64,000 nt of DNA from NCBI GenBank assembly GCA_016196035.1, contig JACPYM010000020.1:1-64000 (forward strand), written 5' to 3'. The first letter of the stretch is position 1. The number at the start of each line of letters is the position of its first letter. The notes beneath the pieces are model-generated. The model did no database searches and was not told where the DNA came from. It saw nothing but the letters and a program-made list of their open reading frames with translations. This DNA is from Acidobacteriota bacterium. GTDB lineage: Bacteria; Acidobacteriota; Blastocatellia; RBC074. The position numbers were made by a program, and so were the translations under genes. Below, in pieces: positions 10,053 through 18,076 of the stretch.

Positions 10053-10814
10053 ATGAGAAAACCTGTTATTGCCGGAAACTGGAAAATGTTCAAATTGGTC
10101 GGCGCGGCCATCGAAACGGCGCTGGCGCTGAAACCGCTGGTCGCCAATGCCAATCATTGCGAAGTCGTCATCGCCCCGCCTTACACGGCGCTCAAAGCTG
10201 TCGCGGATCGCGTCGAAGGCTCGAATCTCAAAGTCGCCGCGCAGGATGTCTCGACCGAGATCAAACACGGCGCGCACACCGGCGAGGTTTGCGGCGATAT
10301 GCTCAAAGATGCGGGCGCTGCGCACGTCATCATCGGCCATTCCGAGCGGCGGGCGCTATACGGCGACACTGATGCCAGCGTGAATCGCAAGCTGCGCGCG
10401 GCGCTGCACTTTGGTTTAACGCCCATTCTTTGTATCGGCGAAACGCTGGCTGAGCGCGATGCCGGCCAGGCTGAAAACGTCGTCAGCGCCCAATTGGCGG
10501 GCAGTTTGGCTGAGTTGACAGCCTCAGACCTGGCACGTATTATCCTCGCCTACGAACCGGTATGGGCGATTGGCACAGGGCGCACAGCCACTCCAACACA
10601 AGCCCAACAAATGCACGCATTCATTCGTCAGTGGTTGACTGAAAAGTTCGGCGCAGAGGCTGCCAACGCAATTCGGATTCTGTACGGCGGCAGCGTCAAA
10701 CCCGAAAACATTGCTGAATTGATGCGCGAAGCCGACATTGATGGCGCGCTGGTCGGCGGGGCGAGTTTAGAAGCCGACAGCTTCGCGCGCATCGTCAATT
10801 ACATCGGGCATTAA
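10053..10814 (+). CDS. tpiA: Triosephosphate isomerase
   Basis: 253 residues from the ATG at 10053. The in-frame GTG at 10035 would add six residues before the conserved [12 protein letters not shown] start, and a purine-rich AGAAAGAGAG lies just upstream of the ATG. The enzyme interconverts dihydroxyacetone phosphate and glyceraldehyde 3-phosphate. Catalytic residues are visible: N9 and K11 in AGNWKM, H96 in GHSERR and E168 in [11 protein letters not shown]. The phosphate loop YGGSVKPEN follows. It lies between pgk and secG on the same strand and completes a small central-carbon operon. Confidence 0.98.
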   Translation: MRKPVIAGNWKMFKLVGAAIETALALKPLVANANHCEVVIAPPYTALKAVADRVEGSNLKVAAQDVSTEIKHGAHTGEVCGDMLKDAGAAHVIIGHSERRALYGDTDASVNRKLRAALHFGLTPILCIGETLAERDAGQAENVVSAQLAGSLAELTASDLARIILAYEPVWAIGTGRTATPTQAQQMHAFIRQWLTEKFGAEAANAIRILYGGSVKPENIAELMREADIDGALVGGASLEADSFARIVNYIGH

Positions 10815-10853
10815 AGCCGGTAAAACAAGTCTTTCATCTGGTAGGTAACCGTT

Positions 10854-11327
10854 TTGTTTTTCTTAGCCCTTACACTCAAAGTGATTTTCGTGCTCACCTG
10901 CGTCTTTTTGATTCTGGTGGTGCTGTTGCAATCTGGCAAAGGCGGCGATGTGGCTTCGGCCTTTGGCGGCGCGGGCGCGCAATCGGCCTTCGGGCCGCGC
11001 GGCGCGTCCAAACCGCTAGAAAAGGCGACCGTGGTTGCGGCGATTCTGTTTATGTTTCTGGCGCTGATGTTTTCATTGCCAGGACTCAACGGACAAAGTT
11101 CCGTAGTGCGCGAAGGTGCTGCCGTGGCGGTGCCAACGCCTGGCCCGGCCTCCAATCCGGCGGTTTCACCTTCACCCGCTGCTTCGCCTGAAGCCAGCGC
11201 TAGCCCTGCTGCTGGCAAGGCTGACGCAAAGAAAGCGGATGACAAAAAAGGTGACAATAAAGCGGCAGCAGATAAAACGGCGGGCGCAAAAGACGCTAAA
11301 CCCGCAGCCACGCCAGATAAAAAATAG
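10854..11327 (+). CDS. secG: Preprotein translocase subunit SecG, long C-terminal tail
   Basis: 157 residues from a TTG start. An in-frame TAG at 10842 leaves no other usual start, and a TAGG sits about 9 bases upstream. The first 75 residues are typical SecG: helix one ([17 protein letters not shown]), the loop [21 protein letters not shown] and helix two ([15 protein letters not shown]). SecG supports SecYEG-mediated export. The remaining 80 residues are Pro/Ala then Lys/Asp/Ala-rich and low in complexity, making this protein longer than most SecG. The tRNA-Leu gene begins 34 bases after the stop. Confidence 0.95.
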   Translation: MFFLALTLKVIFVLTCVFLILVVLLQSGKGGDVASAFGGAGAQSAFGPRGASKPLEKATVVAAILFMFLALMFSLPGLNGQSSVVREGAAVAVPTPGPASNPAVSPSPAASPEASASPAAGKADAKKADDKKGDNKAAADKTAGAKDAKPAATPDKK

Positions 11328-11361
11328 CTCTTTGCTTGAAGCGTCGCGTCGCTTCCTAAAT

Positions 11362-11444
<83 letters not shown>

Positions 11445-11462
11445 CCCCCAATTTTGGGGTCG

Positions 11463-11563
11463 AAAAATCTCGAAAGCTTTGTCCTGCAATTTTTGCTTTT
11501 GTCACTGAACCGCTGCAAGTGGCGAGTGTGACAGGAAGGGGACAAGACTTTCGAGATTTTTTT
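11463..11563. repeat. Large inverted repeat downstream of tRNA-Leu
   Basis: Arms 11463-11484 and about 11540-11563 are complementary (AAAAATCTCGAAAG against CTTTCGAGATTTTT, plus GTCC against GGAC). An inner stem TGTCAC/GTGACA lies in the loop. The right arm ends in a run of T, so on the plus strand it could be a long intrinsic terminator or a structured small RNA. The rest of 11564-11692 shows nothing. Confidence 0.5.
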
Positions 11564-11692
11564 CATTGCTTGTTTACTCCTGGGAGTCTGACGGGGGAGG
11601 TAAGATTGATGTCGTGCTGATTGGCGAATAGTTTCAGCCAGAGTCTTCACTGTGCCCGGCATTGAGTGTGTCGAGTCACGATTTACGTTCGC

Positions 11693-12619
11693 TCATGCGC
11701 TGAAGAAGTGCCACATCGCCTCGCTGGCTGACGGCCCCAATGGATCGGTATAGCTGCCTGCCGCAGAGCCGCCCGACCAGGCGTGCTTCATTCCCTGCAC
11801 GAGCCATTTTTCCAGCACGGCGTGGCCGCTGTGGTCGCGGTAAATTTCCCGCGTGTACGCCCGCGTGTACGAATGACCCTGTTCGACTGCGCCCCGGCTG
11901 ACGCTGGCCGGGTTCAATTCAATCCCGGCGGCTTCGTGCACGCCCTCAACGCAAGCCCGCGTGCGCGCCCACTGCGCTATCACCTGAGTGGCATTGAGCG
12001 GTGCGACAGTCGCGTCTGCCGTTCCGTGAAACACGATCACGCGCGGCTTGTGGTTGCCTTCCCCCCGTGCCCGAAACGCCGCCAGCCCTTGTGCGCACGG
12101 GTCGGGGCCGCCTGCTTGCTGTGCTTTGAGCGCTGAGGGGACATCGCTCGCCGCCCTGTATTCCAGCCCCGAATGCACGCCGAGCGCGGCGAACAACTCA
12201 GGACACGTCGCGCCCAAAATCACCGCCATCGCCGCGCCTGCCGAAAGCCCGGCGACAAACACCCGCGCCGCATCAACGTTGTAGCTGGCTTTGATTTGCC
12301 CAACCAGGGCGGCAAGCTGCGCCGGTTCGCCGCTGCCGCGCGACTGATGCGCAGGCGCGAACCACTGCCAGCAGCGGAGCGCATTGCTGTGCGGAGTCTG
12401 TTCGGGATAGGCAACCAGAAAGTTGTGTTGTTCAGCCAGTTCATTCATCCGCGTTCCGGCGGCGAAATCATCAGGCGTTTGCGTGCAACCGTGCAGCATC
12501 AACAGCAGCGGCACGCCCCTGGCTCCATTATATTGCGACGGAATAAAGAGCTTGTACGTGCGCGCTGTGCCCGCGTGAACGATCCGCTCCTCGCTCCACT
12601 GTTTTCCACTCGTCGTCAT
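11693..12619 (-). CDS. PHB depolymerase family esterase
   Basis: 308 residues, alpha/beta hydrolase fold. The oxyanion segment LLLMLHGCTQTPDDFA (H43-C45) and the nucleophile elbow GLSAG (S126) are the family hallmarks. An acid-loop candidate FHGTADATVAPLN and a late histidine in GMKHAWSGG complete the triad. The family hydrolyses polyhydroxyalkanoate or related esters; feruloyl-esterase-like relatives exist. No signal peptide is evident, so it may act in the cytoplasm or use another export route. Its ATG overlaps the stop of a 34-codon ORF (shared base at 12619), which follows an acyl-CoA ligase. Translational coupling and shared regulation with the upstream TonB receptor are likely. Confidence 0.85.
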   Translation of the reverse strand: MTTSGKQWSEERIVHAGTARTYKLFIPSQYNGARGVPLLLMLHGCTQTPDDFAAGTRMNELAEQHNFLVAYPEQTPHSNALRCWQWFAPAHQSRGSGEPAQLAALVGQIKASYNVDAARVFVAGLSAGAAMAVILGATCPELFAALGVHSGLEYRAASDVPSALKAQQAGGPDPCAQGLAAFRARGEGNHKPRVIVFHGTADATVAPLNATQVIAQWARTRACVEGVHEAAGIELNPASVSRGAVEQGHSYTRAYTREIYRDHSGHAVLEKWLVQGMKHAWSGGSAAGSYTDPLGPSASEAMWHFFSA

Positions 12620-12723
12620 CAGCGCTTCGCTTCCTCTTCAACGCTCCGCAACCATTCGGCTGTAAACCGCTTGAATTCTGCTTGCGAGAAAACCTTCTTC
12701 AGTGTGAACGCGCGTTGGTTCAT
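12619..12723 (-). CDS. Small coupled ORF, 34 codons
   Basis: This ORF starts with ATG at 12723, four bases after the acyl-CoA ligase stop, and ends with a TGA whose A is the first base of the esterase ATG. The peptide begins MNQRAFTLKKVFSQAEFKRF and ends in an acidic then basic helix (EEEAKR). It is rich in Lys/Arg/Glu/Phe and looks like one amphipathic helix pair. GGTGAG lies about 8 bases upstream. The tight stop-start junctions on both sides argue that it is translated. It could be a real microprotein or only a coupling device. No family is recognised. Confidence 0.5.
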   Translation of the reverse strand: MNQRAFTLKKVFSQAEFKRFTAEWLRSVEEEAKR

Positions 12724-12727
12724 CAGC

Positions 12728-14251
12728 TCACTCACCGTTCATCACCTGTTCCTTGATGACTCGTTTGAGGATTTTGCCGGAGGCGGAGAGCGGAAACTCT
12801 TCCGCAAAAAAGATGCGTTTCGGAATCTTGTAACGCGCGAGCCGGCTCTGACAGAACGCGATGATCTCTTCAGCAGTGACCGCCGCGCCGGGGCGTTTGA
12901 TGAGCGCGGCCACTGCCCGTTCACCCCACTTCGCATCGGGCAGGCCGAAGACGGCGGCGGACGCGATGGCCGGATGTTCGTGCAGGATGGCTTCGACTTC
13001 CGCCGGATAGATGTTTTCGCCGCCGGAGATAATCATGTCCTTCACGCGCCCGGCGATGTAAAAGTAGCCTTCCTCGTCCTGCCGCGCCAGATCGCCCGTG
13101 AAAAACCAGCCGTTGCGCAGCGCGGCAGCCGTGGCTTCGCGCTTGCGCCAATAGCCAGAACAGACGTGCAGGCCGCGCAGCAACAACTCGCCCGTGTCGC
13201 CGCGCGCGACATCCTGACCGTGTTCATCCACGATGCGCGCTTCGGTGTGAAAGTTCGGAAAGCCAATGGAACCGGCCTTGCGCACCGAATCTTCGAGGGC
13301 GAGCTTGAAGCAGTTGGGGCCGACTTCGGTCATCCCGAACCCTTGTGTGAAAACGACGTCGCGCCGTTGATACGCCTCGATCAATGGCACGGGGCAGGGC
13401 GCGCCGCCCGTAATACAGAGGCGCAGCGAACTGAGATCGGCCTCGGCAAAGCGCGGCGCTTCCAGCATCATCTGAAACATCGTGGGCACGCCGAAGACGA
13501 TGGTGCAGCGATACCGCTCAAGCGCTGCCAGCCATTGCGTTGCCTCGAAGCCGCGCATCATCACCAACGTGCCGCCGATATGCAGCAGCGGCGTCGTCAA
13601 CACATTCAGGCCGCCCGTGTGAAAGAGCGGCGCGTGAATCGTCGTCACGTCGGACGAAACCAGGTCGAGCGCGAGATGCGTGTTGAGCGAATTCCACAGC
13701 AGCATCCGGTGCGAGAGCAGCGCGCCTTTCGGATGGCCGGTCGTGCCGGAAGTGTAAATAATCAGCAGCGGCATCTCAGCGTCGAAGTGTTCGACTTCCA
13801 CCGGCGCGGCGTGCGACGCGGCAAGCGCCGTTTCGTAATGCGGAGCAGTGACGGAGGAATCGAAGGCAAGGTAATGCGGGATGGAAACGATTGCGCGCAG
13901 CCTGTCGGTCGTTGCCGCGAATTCCGTTTCGTAAAGCAAAACCTTTGGCTCGCAATCTTCGAGGATGTAGGCGAGTTCGGGCTGCGTGAGCCGGTAATTG
14001 AGCGGAACCAGAATCGCCGTGAGTTTGGCGGCGGCAAAGAGGGCTTCGAGCGTTTCGGCGCGATTCAGCGCCAGCACGGCGAGGCGGTCGCCGCTCCTTA
14101 CGCCGCAGCGATCGCGCAGGTAATGCGCCAGCCGCGTTGCGCGTTCATCGAGTTCCGCGTAACTCAGGCGCGCGCCGGTCGCGGCGTTGATGATGGCTGT
14201 TTTCTGAGGCGTGAGCGCGGCGCGGCGCGCCATCCAGTCTCTGACGTACAT
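12728..14251 (-). CDS. Acyl-CoA synthetase (AMP-forming ligase)
   Basis: 507 residues of the ANL superfamily. It adenylates a carboxylic acid and forms its CoA thioester. The P-loop-like motif YTSGTTGHPKG is at 166-176. Further motifs are the GFGMTE adenine loop, TGDLARQDEEGYFYIAGR with the hinge aspartate, the GGENIYPAEVE segment and the C-terminal catalytic K493 in SASGKILKR. Overall pattern and length fit fatty-acid or aryl-acid CoA ligases; the substrate cannot be read from the sequence. It lies between a sigma-54-controlled TonB receptor and a PHB-type esterase, which suggests it activates an acid released from an imported ester. Confidence 0.93.
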   Translation of the reverse strand: MYVRDWMARRAALTPQKTAIINAATGARLSYAELDERATRLAHYLRDRCGVRSGDRLAVLALNRAETLEALFAAAKLTAILVPLNYRLTQPELAYILEDCEPKVLLYETEFAATTDRLRAIVSIPHYLAFDSSVTAPHYETALAASHAAPVEVEHFDAEMPLLIIYTSGTTGHPKGALLSHRMLLWNSLNTHLALDLVSSDVTTIHAPLFHTGGLNVLTTPLLHIGGTLVMMRGFEATQWLAALERYRCTIVFGVPTMFQMMLEAPRFAEADLSSLRLCITGGAPCPVPLIEAYQRRDVVFTQGFGMTEVGPNCFKLALEDSVRKAGSIGFPNFHTEARIVDEHGQDVARGDTGELLLRGLHVCSGYWRKREATAAALRNGWFFTGDLARQDEEGYFYIAGRVKDMIISGGENIYPAEVEAILHEHPAIASAAVFGLPDAKWGERAVAALIKRPGAAVTAEEIIAFCQSRLARYKIPKRIFFAEEFPLSASGKILKRVIKEQVMNGE

Positions 14252-14259
14252 TGCTTCTC

Positions 14260-14343
14260 GAAGGCGGAAGGCGGTAGTCGGTAGTCGGAATCCGGCAGTC
14301 GCTGCCCTCTTCCGAATTCCGAATTCCGGCTTCCGCCTTCGCC
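14260..14343. repeat. Twelve-unit heptamer inverted repeat
   Basis: The segment divides exactly into twelve 7-base units, from GAAGGCG GAAGGCG GTAGTCG GTAGTCG to ATTCCGA ATTCCGG CTTCCGC CTTCGCC. The second half is largely the reverse complement of the first. It fills the whole gap between the receptor stop (14344) and the ligase start (14251) and may form a hairpin that tunes readthrough. Confidence 0.8.
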
Positions 14344-17300
14344 TCAGTAATTGAACTTGAACGCGAACTGAATGATGCGCGGATTGGTCGTCACCGAGAT
14401 GATGCGGCCAAACGACGCGCCCGCGTTGAAGTCGCTCAGCGGATTCGCCAGGTTGACGTGATTGATGACGTTGAAGAACTCCGTGCGGAATTCAAAGTTC
14501 CGCGTCTCGCCGAAGTAGAAGCGCTTGAAGACCGAGAAATCCACGTTGGTCTGGCGCGGCCCGCGCAGGATATTGCGCCCGACGCTGCCGATGTCCGTGC
14601 CGGCGGCGTCGGCAATGAATTTGCCGCCCGAGCTGGGAATCGGCTGCCCCGCCGCGATGGTCGGTCGCGCGAAGGCTGCCGGATTGAAATAGTAACCCGC
14701 TGGCACGTTGCTCAGCGCCGTTTCGCGCGTTGCGCCCGCCGCGAAGTTCGGACGCGCGAGCGGCGCGCCGCCGCCCGACAAGCCGTAGAACGAACCCGCG
14801 CCCGTGTCCACGATGTCAATCGGCAAGCCCGACATCGCCGTCACAATGCTGGCAATCTGCCAGCCGCCCAACGCGATTTTGGCCGCACCGCCTTTCGGCC
14901 CCGGCAATTCATAAAATCCGCTGAAGACGAAACGCTGTGTGCGGTCAAAATCCGAGACGCCGCGATTGGCGCGGTTGTCGAGTTGATTGCCCAGCACGCC
15001 AATGGTTTCGCCCACGCCGCCGGGATTGATGACGCCGCCGATGCCTGCGCCGCCGCCCTGACCCGAAGCGTTGTCAATGGATTTCGCCCAGGTGTATGAG
15101 GCCAGAAATTGCAGCCCGCGCGCCAAGCGTTTGGTCAGACTGGCTTGCAGCGCGTGGTAACTCGATTGCGCCGTGGATTGATTGAGCGAGAAATTGTTGA
15201 TGCCCACGCCTTGAAAGGGCGCGCGCAAGGCCGCGTTGGCCGGTGTGTTCGTCGTGATGGTCGCGCCCGTGGCTTCGTTGACGATGGGCGAGGCCGTGCT
15301 GGCGAGCCGCGCCTGATTGAGCGCCACCTGCCGGAACAGATTCAACCCGCGCGTGCCGACGTAACCGGCTTCAAACAATAAATCTTTCGCCAGTTCATAT
15401 TGCACGTTCGCGTTGTATTGATGCAGGTACGGCGTGCGGATGTTGCGGTCAAAGAGATTGCCCGATAACGCCACGCCCGGCACGAAGGTCGGAAAGGCGG
15501 ATTGCGGCGGGGCGGGGAAGAACGGATCGGCAACCGGAATCGGCGTGGGAATGCCCACGCGCGCGCCGAAGACGTAATTGGGCGGCGCGATCACATTCAG
15601 CGTGATGTACTGAAACGACGTGCGCGAATAAAACACGCCGTAACCGCCGCGCACTGCGAGCTTGCCCGAAGCGAGCGGCGAATACGCGAAGCCGATGCGC
15701 GGCGCAATGTTGTTCGGGTCAATGCTGTTGAGCACGCGCTTGCCGACATTCGGAATGTCGGGCGAATCCTTGACGGCATTACCCGCTTCGACGAAACCGG
15801 CGAGCGGCGCAATCAAGCCTGTGGTCGCCGTGTTGCTCGCCGGGCGCGCTTTGTAAAGCGTCGGATCGAAGGTCGCCAGCCGTCCGCGCGTGTCGTATGG
15901 CGGCAAATCCAACTCGTAGCGCACGCCGAGATTGAGCGTCAGCTTGCGCGAGACCTTCCAGTCGTCCTGAAAGAAAAAGTTGTAATCGTGCGCGCGCAAG
16001 CTGCGGTCGCCGTTGCCGCTGCCGAAAACCGAGACGAGCACCTGCCCCTGCAAAAAGCTCTGGAAGCTGGCGAAGTCGAGTTGGCCGCGCGTGAAAAAAT
16101 TCAGCGTGTAGTTGTTTTCGTTGTAGCGGAACTCCGCGCCTGTGCGCAGCGTGTGCGCGCCTTTCGTAAGCGAGAGCGTATCGGAAGCCGTTGTCGAAGG
16201 CGCAGTCGCCTGCACGTCAATCGTCGCCGAAGTGCCGAAGACGATGCCGCCGGCGGCGGGTGCGATGCGAATCAGGCCGAGGCCGGGGAAAATGCCCGCA
16301 TTGGCGCGGCGAATGCCGAGGTCGGCGTCATTGAGCGGCTCTTGCGGGAAGGCGTCCACGCGGATGAAGTTGTAACCGACGCGCGCTTCGTTGACGACGT
16401 TCGGTGAAATGACGCGCGTGTATTGCAACACGCCCAGCCGGTTGTTGTTTTTCTGAAAATTGCCGAAGCCCGGCACGTTCGGCCCGCCGCCGAGAAAGCT
16501 CGGCAACGCCAGCGTCTGCGGCGCATTCGAGAAGAAGAGTTTGAAAGCGAGCGTGTTCTTCTCATTCAAACGCCAATCGAAGTTGGCGTTGAATTGATCT
16601 TCCTGAAACTTAGAGACCGCCGACCCGCTGTAACGCCCGCTGGCCTGCGGCGTCGGAATCAGGAATTGGCCGTTGTCGAGTTTGAAATTGAGCAAGCGCA
16701 GCGCCACCGGATCAAGGCGCGTCCCGGCGGGCGTGGTCGGCAGGAATGTGCTGAGCAGCGTCGCCTCGGAACGGTTGTCAGTCAGCCCCGGCGCGACCAG
16801 CACATTCGATGACAGGCTGTTGATCGGCGACGCGCCGTTGTCTTCGCGCATGCCCTGATATGACAGGAAGAAAAAGAGTTTGTCTTTGACGCCGGGGCCG
16901 CCGAGCGTGAAGCCAAAGACGTTGCGATCAAGCACAGGCCGCTGGCCGCCGACTGATTTCAAGACCGGACTGTTGGCGTTAAAGGAATCGTTGCGCAGGT
17001 ATTCATACGCCGTGCCATGAAATTCACCCGTGCCGCTTTTGGTCACGGCCTGCACGTTGCCGCCGCCCGAACGTCCGAACGTCGCGTCATACAACGAAGT
17101 CTGTACCTTGAATTCCTGAATCGTTTCGGGCGCGGGCACGGAAAGTGAGGGCGCGGAATTCGTCCCCATCGAATTGGCGTCCACGCCGTTAATCTGGAAA
17201 TTGTTGTTCGTGACGCGCGCGCCATTGACCGAGATGTTTTGCGAATTGCGTCCGACCGAAGTGTGATCGGGCAGATACGTCGCCGCGCCCGGCGAGAGAC

Positions 17301-17787
17301 CGAGAATCTGCGTGAAGTTGCGCGTGGCGAGCGGCAGTTCGGCGACCGTGCGCGCATCCACGACGCGGCCAAGCTGCGAGCTTTCGGTTTGCACGGTTGG
17401 CCCGGCGGCAGCGATCGTGACGGATTCCTGTGCGCCGCCGACAAGCAGGTCGGCGTTGATGACGGTCGTCTCGGTGATGGCGACGCGCACGTTGTCGAGC
17501 GCGGCTTGCTTGAAGCCCTGCGCTTTGATCGTGACCTGATAAAGGCCGGGCGGCAGCAGCGGCACGATATAATTGCCGTCGCCGCCGGTCGTCGTGGTGC
17601 GCGCGTCGCCGGTGGCTTTGTTGCTCGCGGTGACTTCCGCGCCCGCGATGAGCGCGCCTTTTTCGTCTTTGACAGTGCCGGTAATACGGCCCGTCGTCTG
17701 GCTCTGCGCCAGCGCCGAACTGCTGCATAGGATGATGCTGCAACAAACTGACAGGCACAGTGACAAGACGTCCTTGCTGGTGATCAT
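14344..17787 (-). CDS. TonB-dependent receptor, Oar-like
   Basis: 1147 residues from the ATG at 17787; GGAGGA lies 7 bases upstream, so the longer open frame is not used. A signal peptide ending in SSALAQ is followed by a carboxypeptidase-regulatory-like beta-sandwich (RITGTVKDEKGALIAGAEVTA through GYQV-type strand). A plug domain (ISVNGARVTNNNFQINGVDA) and a long outer-membrane beta-barrel follow, ending in aromatic FKFNY, a normal barrel terminus. The family imports large or scarce substrates across the outer membrane with TonB energy. A sigma-54 promoter lies about 100 bases upstream, next to the gene for a sigma-54 activator. Confidence 0.92.
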   Translation of the reverse strand: MITSKDVLSLCLSVCCSIILCSSSALAQSQTTGRITGTVKDEKGALIAGAEVTASNKATGDARTTTTGGDGNYIVPLLPPGLYQVTIKAQGFKQAALDNVRVAITETTVINADLLVGGAQESVTIAAAGPTVQTESSQLGRVVDARTVAELPLATRNFTQILGLSPGAATYLPDHTSVGRNSQNISVNGARVTNNNFQINGVDANSMGTNSAPSLSVPAPETIQEFKVQTSLYDATFGRSGGGNVQAVTKSGTGEFHGTAYEYLRNDSFNANSPVLKSVGGQRPVLDRNVFGFTLGGPGVKDKLFFFLSYQGMREDNGASPINSLSSNVLVAPGLTDNRSEATLLSTFLPTTPAGTRLDPVALRLLNFKLDNGQFLIPTPQASGRYSGSAVSKFQEDQFNANFDWRLNEKNTLAFKLFFSNAPQTLALPSFLGGGPNVPGFGNFQKNNNRLGVLQYTRVISPNVVNEARVGYNFIRVDAFPQEPLNDADLGIRRANAGIFPGLGLIRIAPAAGGIVFGTSATIDVQATAPSTTASDTLSLTKGAHTLRTGAEFRYNENNYTLNFFTRGQLDFASFQSFLQGQVLVSVFGSGNGDRSLRAHDYNFFFQDDWKVSRKLTLNLGVRYELDLPPYDTRGRLATFDPTLYKARPASNTATTGLIAPLAGFVEAGNAVKDSPDIPNVGKRVLNSIDPNNIAPRIGFAYSPLASGKLAVRGGYGVFYSRTSFQYITLNVIAPPNYVFGARVGIPTPIPVADPFFPAPPQSAFPTFVPGVALSGNLFDRNIRTPYLHQYNANVQYELAKDLLFEAGYVGTRGLNLFRQVALNQARLASTASPIVNEATGATITTNTPANAALRAPFQGVGINNFSLNQSTAQSSYHALQASLTKRLARGLQFLASYTWAKSIDNASGQGGGAGIGGVINPGGVGETIGVLGNQLDNRANRGVSDFDRTQRFVFSGFYELPGPKGGAAKIALGGWQIASIVTAMSGLPIDIVDTGAGSFYGLSGGGAPLARPNFAAGATRETALSNVPAGYYFNPAAFARPTIAAGQPIPSSGGKFIADAAGTDIGSVGRNILRGPRQTNVDFSVFKRFYFGETRNFEFRTEFFNVINHVNLANPLSDFNAGASFGRIISVTTNPRIIQFAFKFNY

Positions 17788-17882
17788 TGGCTTTTCCTCC
17801 TGCGGCCCGTGCGGAGCCGGTGAAAGTTGCTGGACAAATGCTTGAAATCTCGCAGTGCAAATGGAGTGCAAGCCAAAGTCCC

Positions 17883-17899
17883 TGCAAACGGGATACCAA
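17883..17899 (-). promoter_or_regulatory. Sigma-54 (RpoN) promoter
   Basis: Reading the minus strand, TTGGTATCCCGTTTGCA aligns without gaps to the -24/-12 consensus TTGGCACG-N4-TTGCA. GG and GC are separated by exactly 10 bases and the TTGCA half is perfect. The predicted start is near 17871, giving an 85-base leader before the receptor ATG. Confidence 0.7.
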
Positions 17900-18040
17900 G
17901 CCGGGTGTGCGCTGGCGAGGTGGCGCGCTGCCCGGACAAACCAGCAATGTACCTTGGATTTAAGTTGGGCTTGCTTGTGCTTCGAACCGGCGCGGGAGCA
18001 GGCGACGAGAATGGCCTTGTGTAATTTCTGAGCAACCGCG

Positions 18041-18055
18041 TTGCACACTGCGCAA
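18041..18055. promoter_or_regulatory. Candidate enhancer dyad for the sigma-54 activator
   Basis: TTGCGCAGTGTGCAA (minus-strand reading) is a nearly symmetric 15-bp dyad, TTGC-N7-GCAA. It lies about 142 bp upstream of the -24 element, a normal distance for an NtrC-type enhancer site. TTGCAC half-sites recur nearer the promoter (around 17850-17875). Confidence 0.45.
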
Positions 18056-18076
18056 GAATTGAGCAGCACGAAAACC

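Noticed and set aside
12173-14284. A 703-codon plus-strand open frame opposite the acyl-CoA ligase and esterase
   Set aside because: Both minus-strand proteins show full family motifs; the plus-strand frame is Arg/His-rich and has none.
14344-18069. Longer receptor protein starting at 18069
   Set aside because: The 94 extra codons cover the sigma-54 promoter and lack a signal peptide at the start; the ATG at 17787 has a strong ribosome site and signal peptide.
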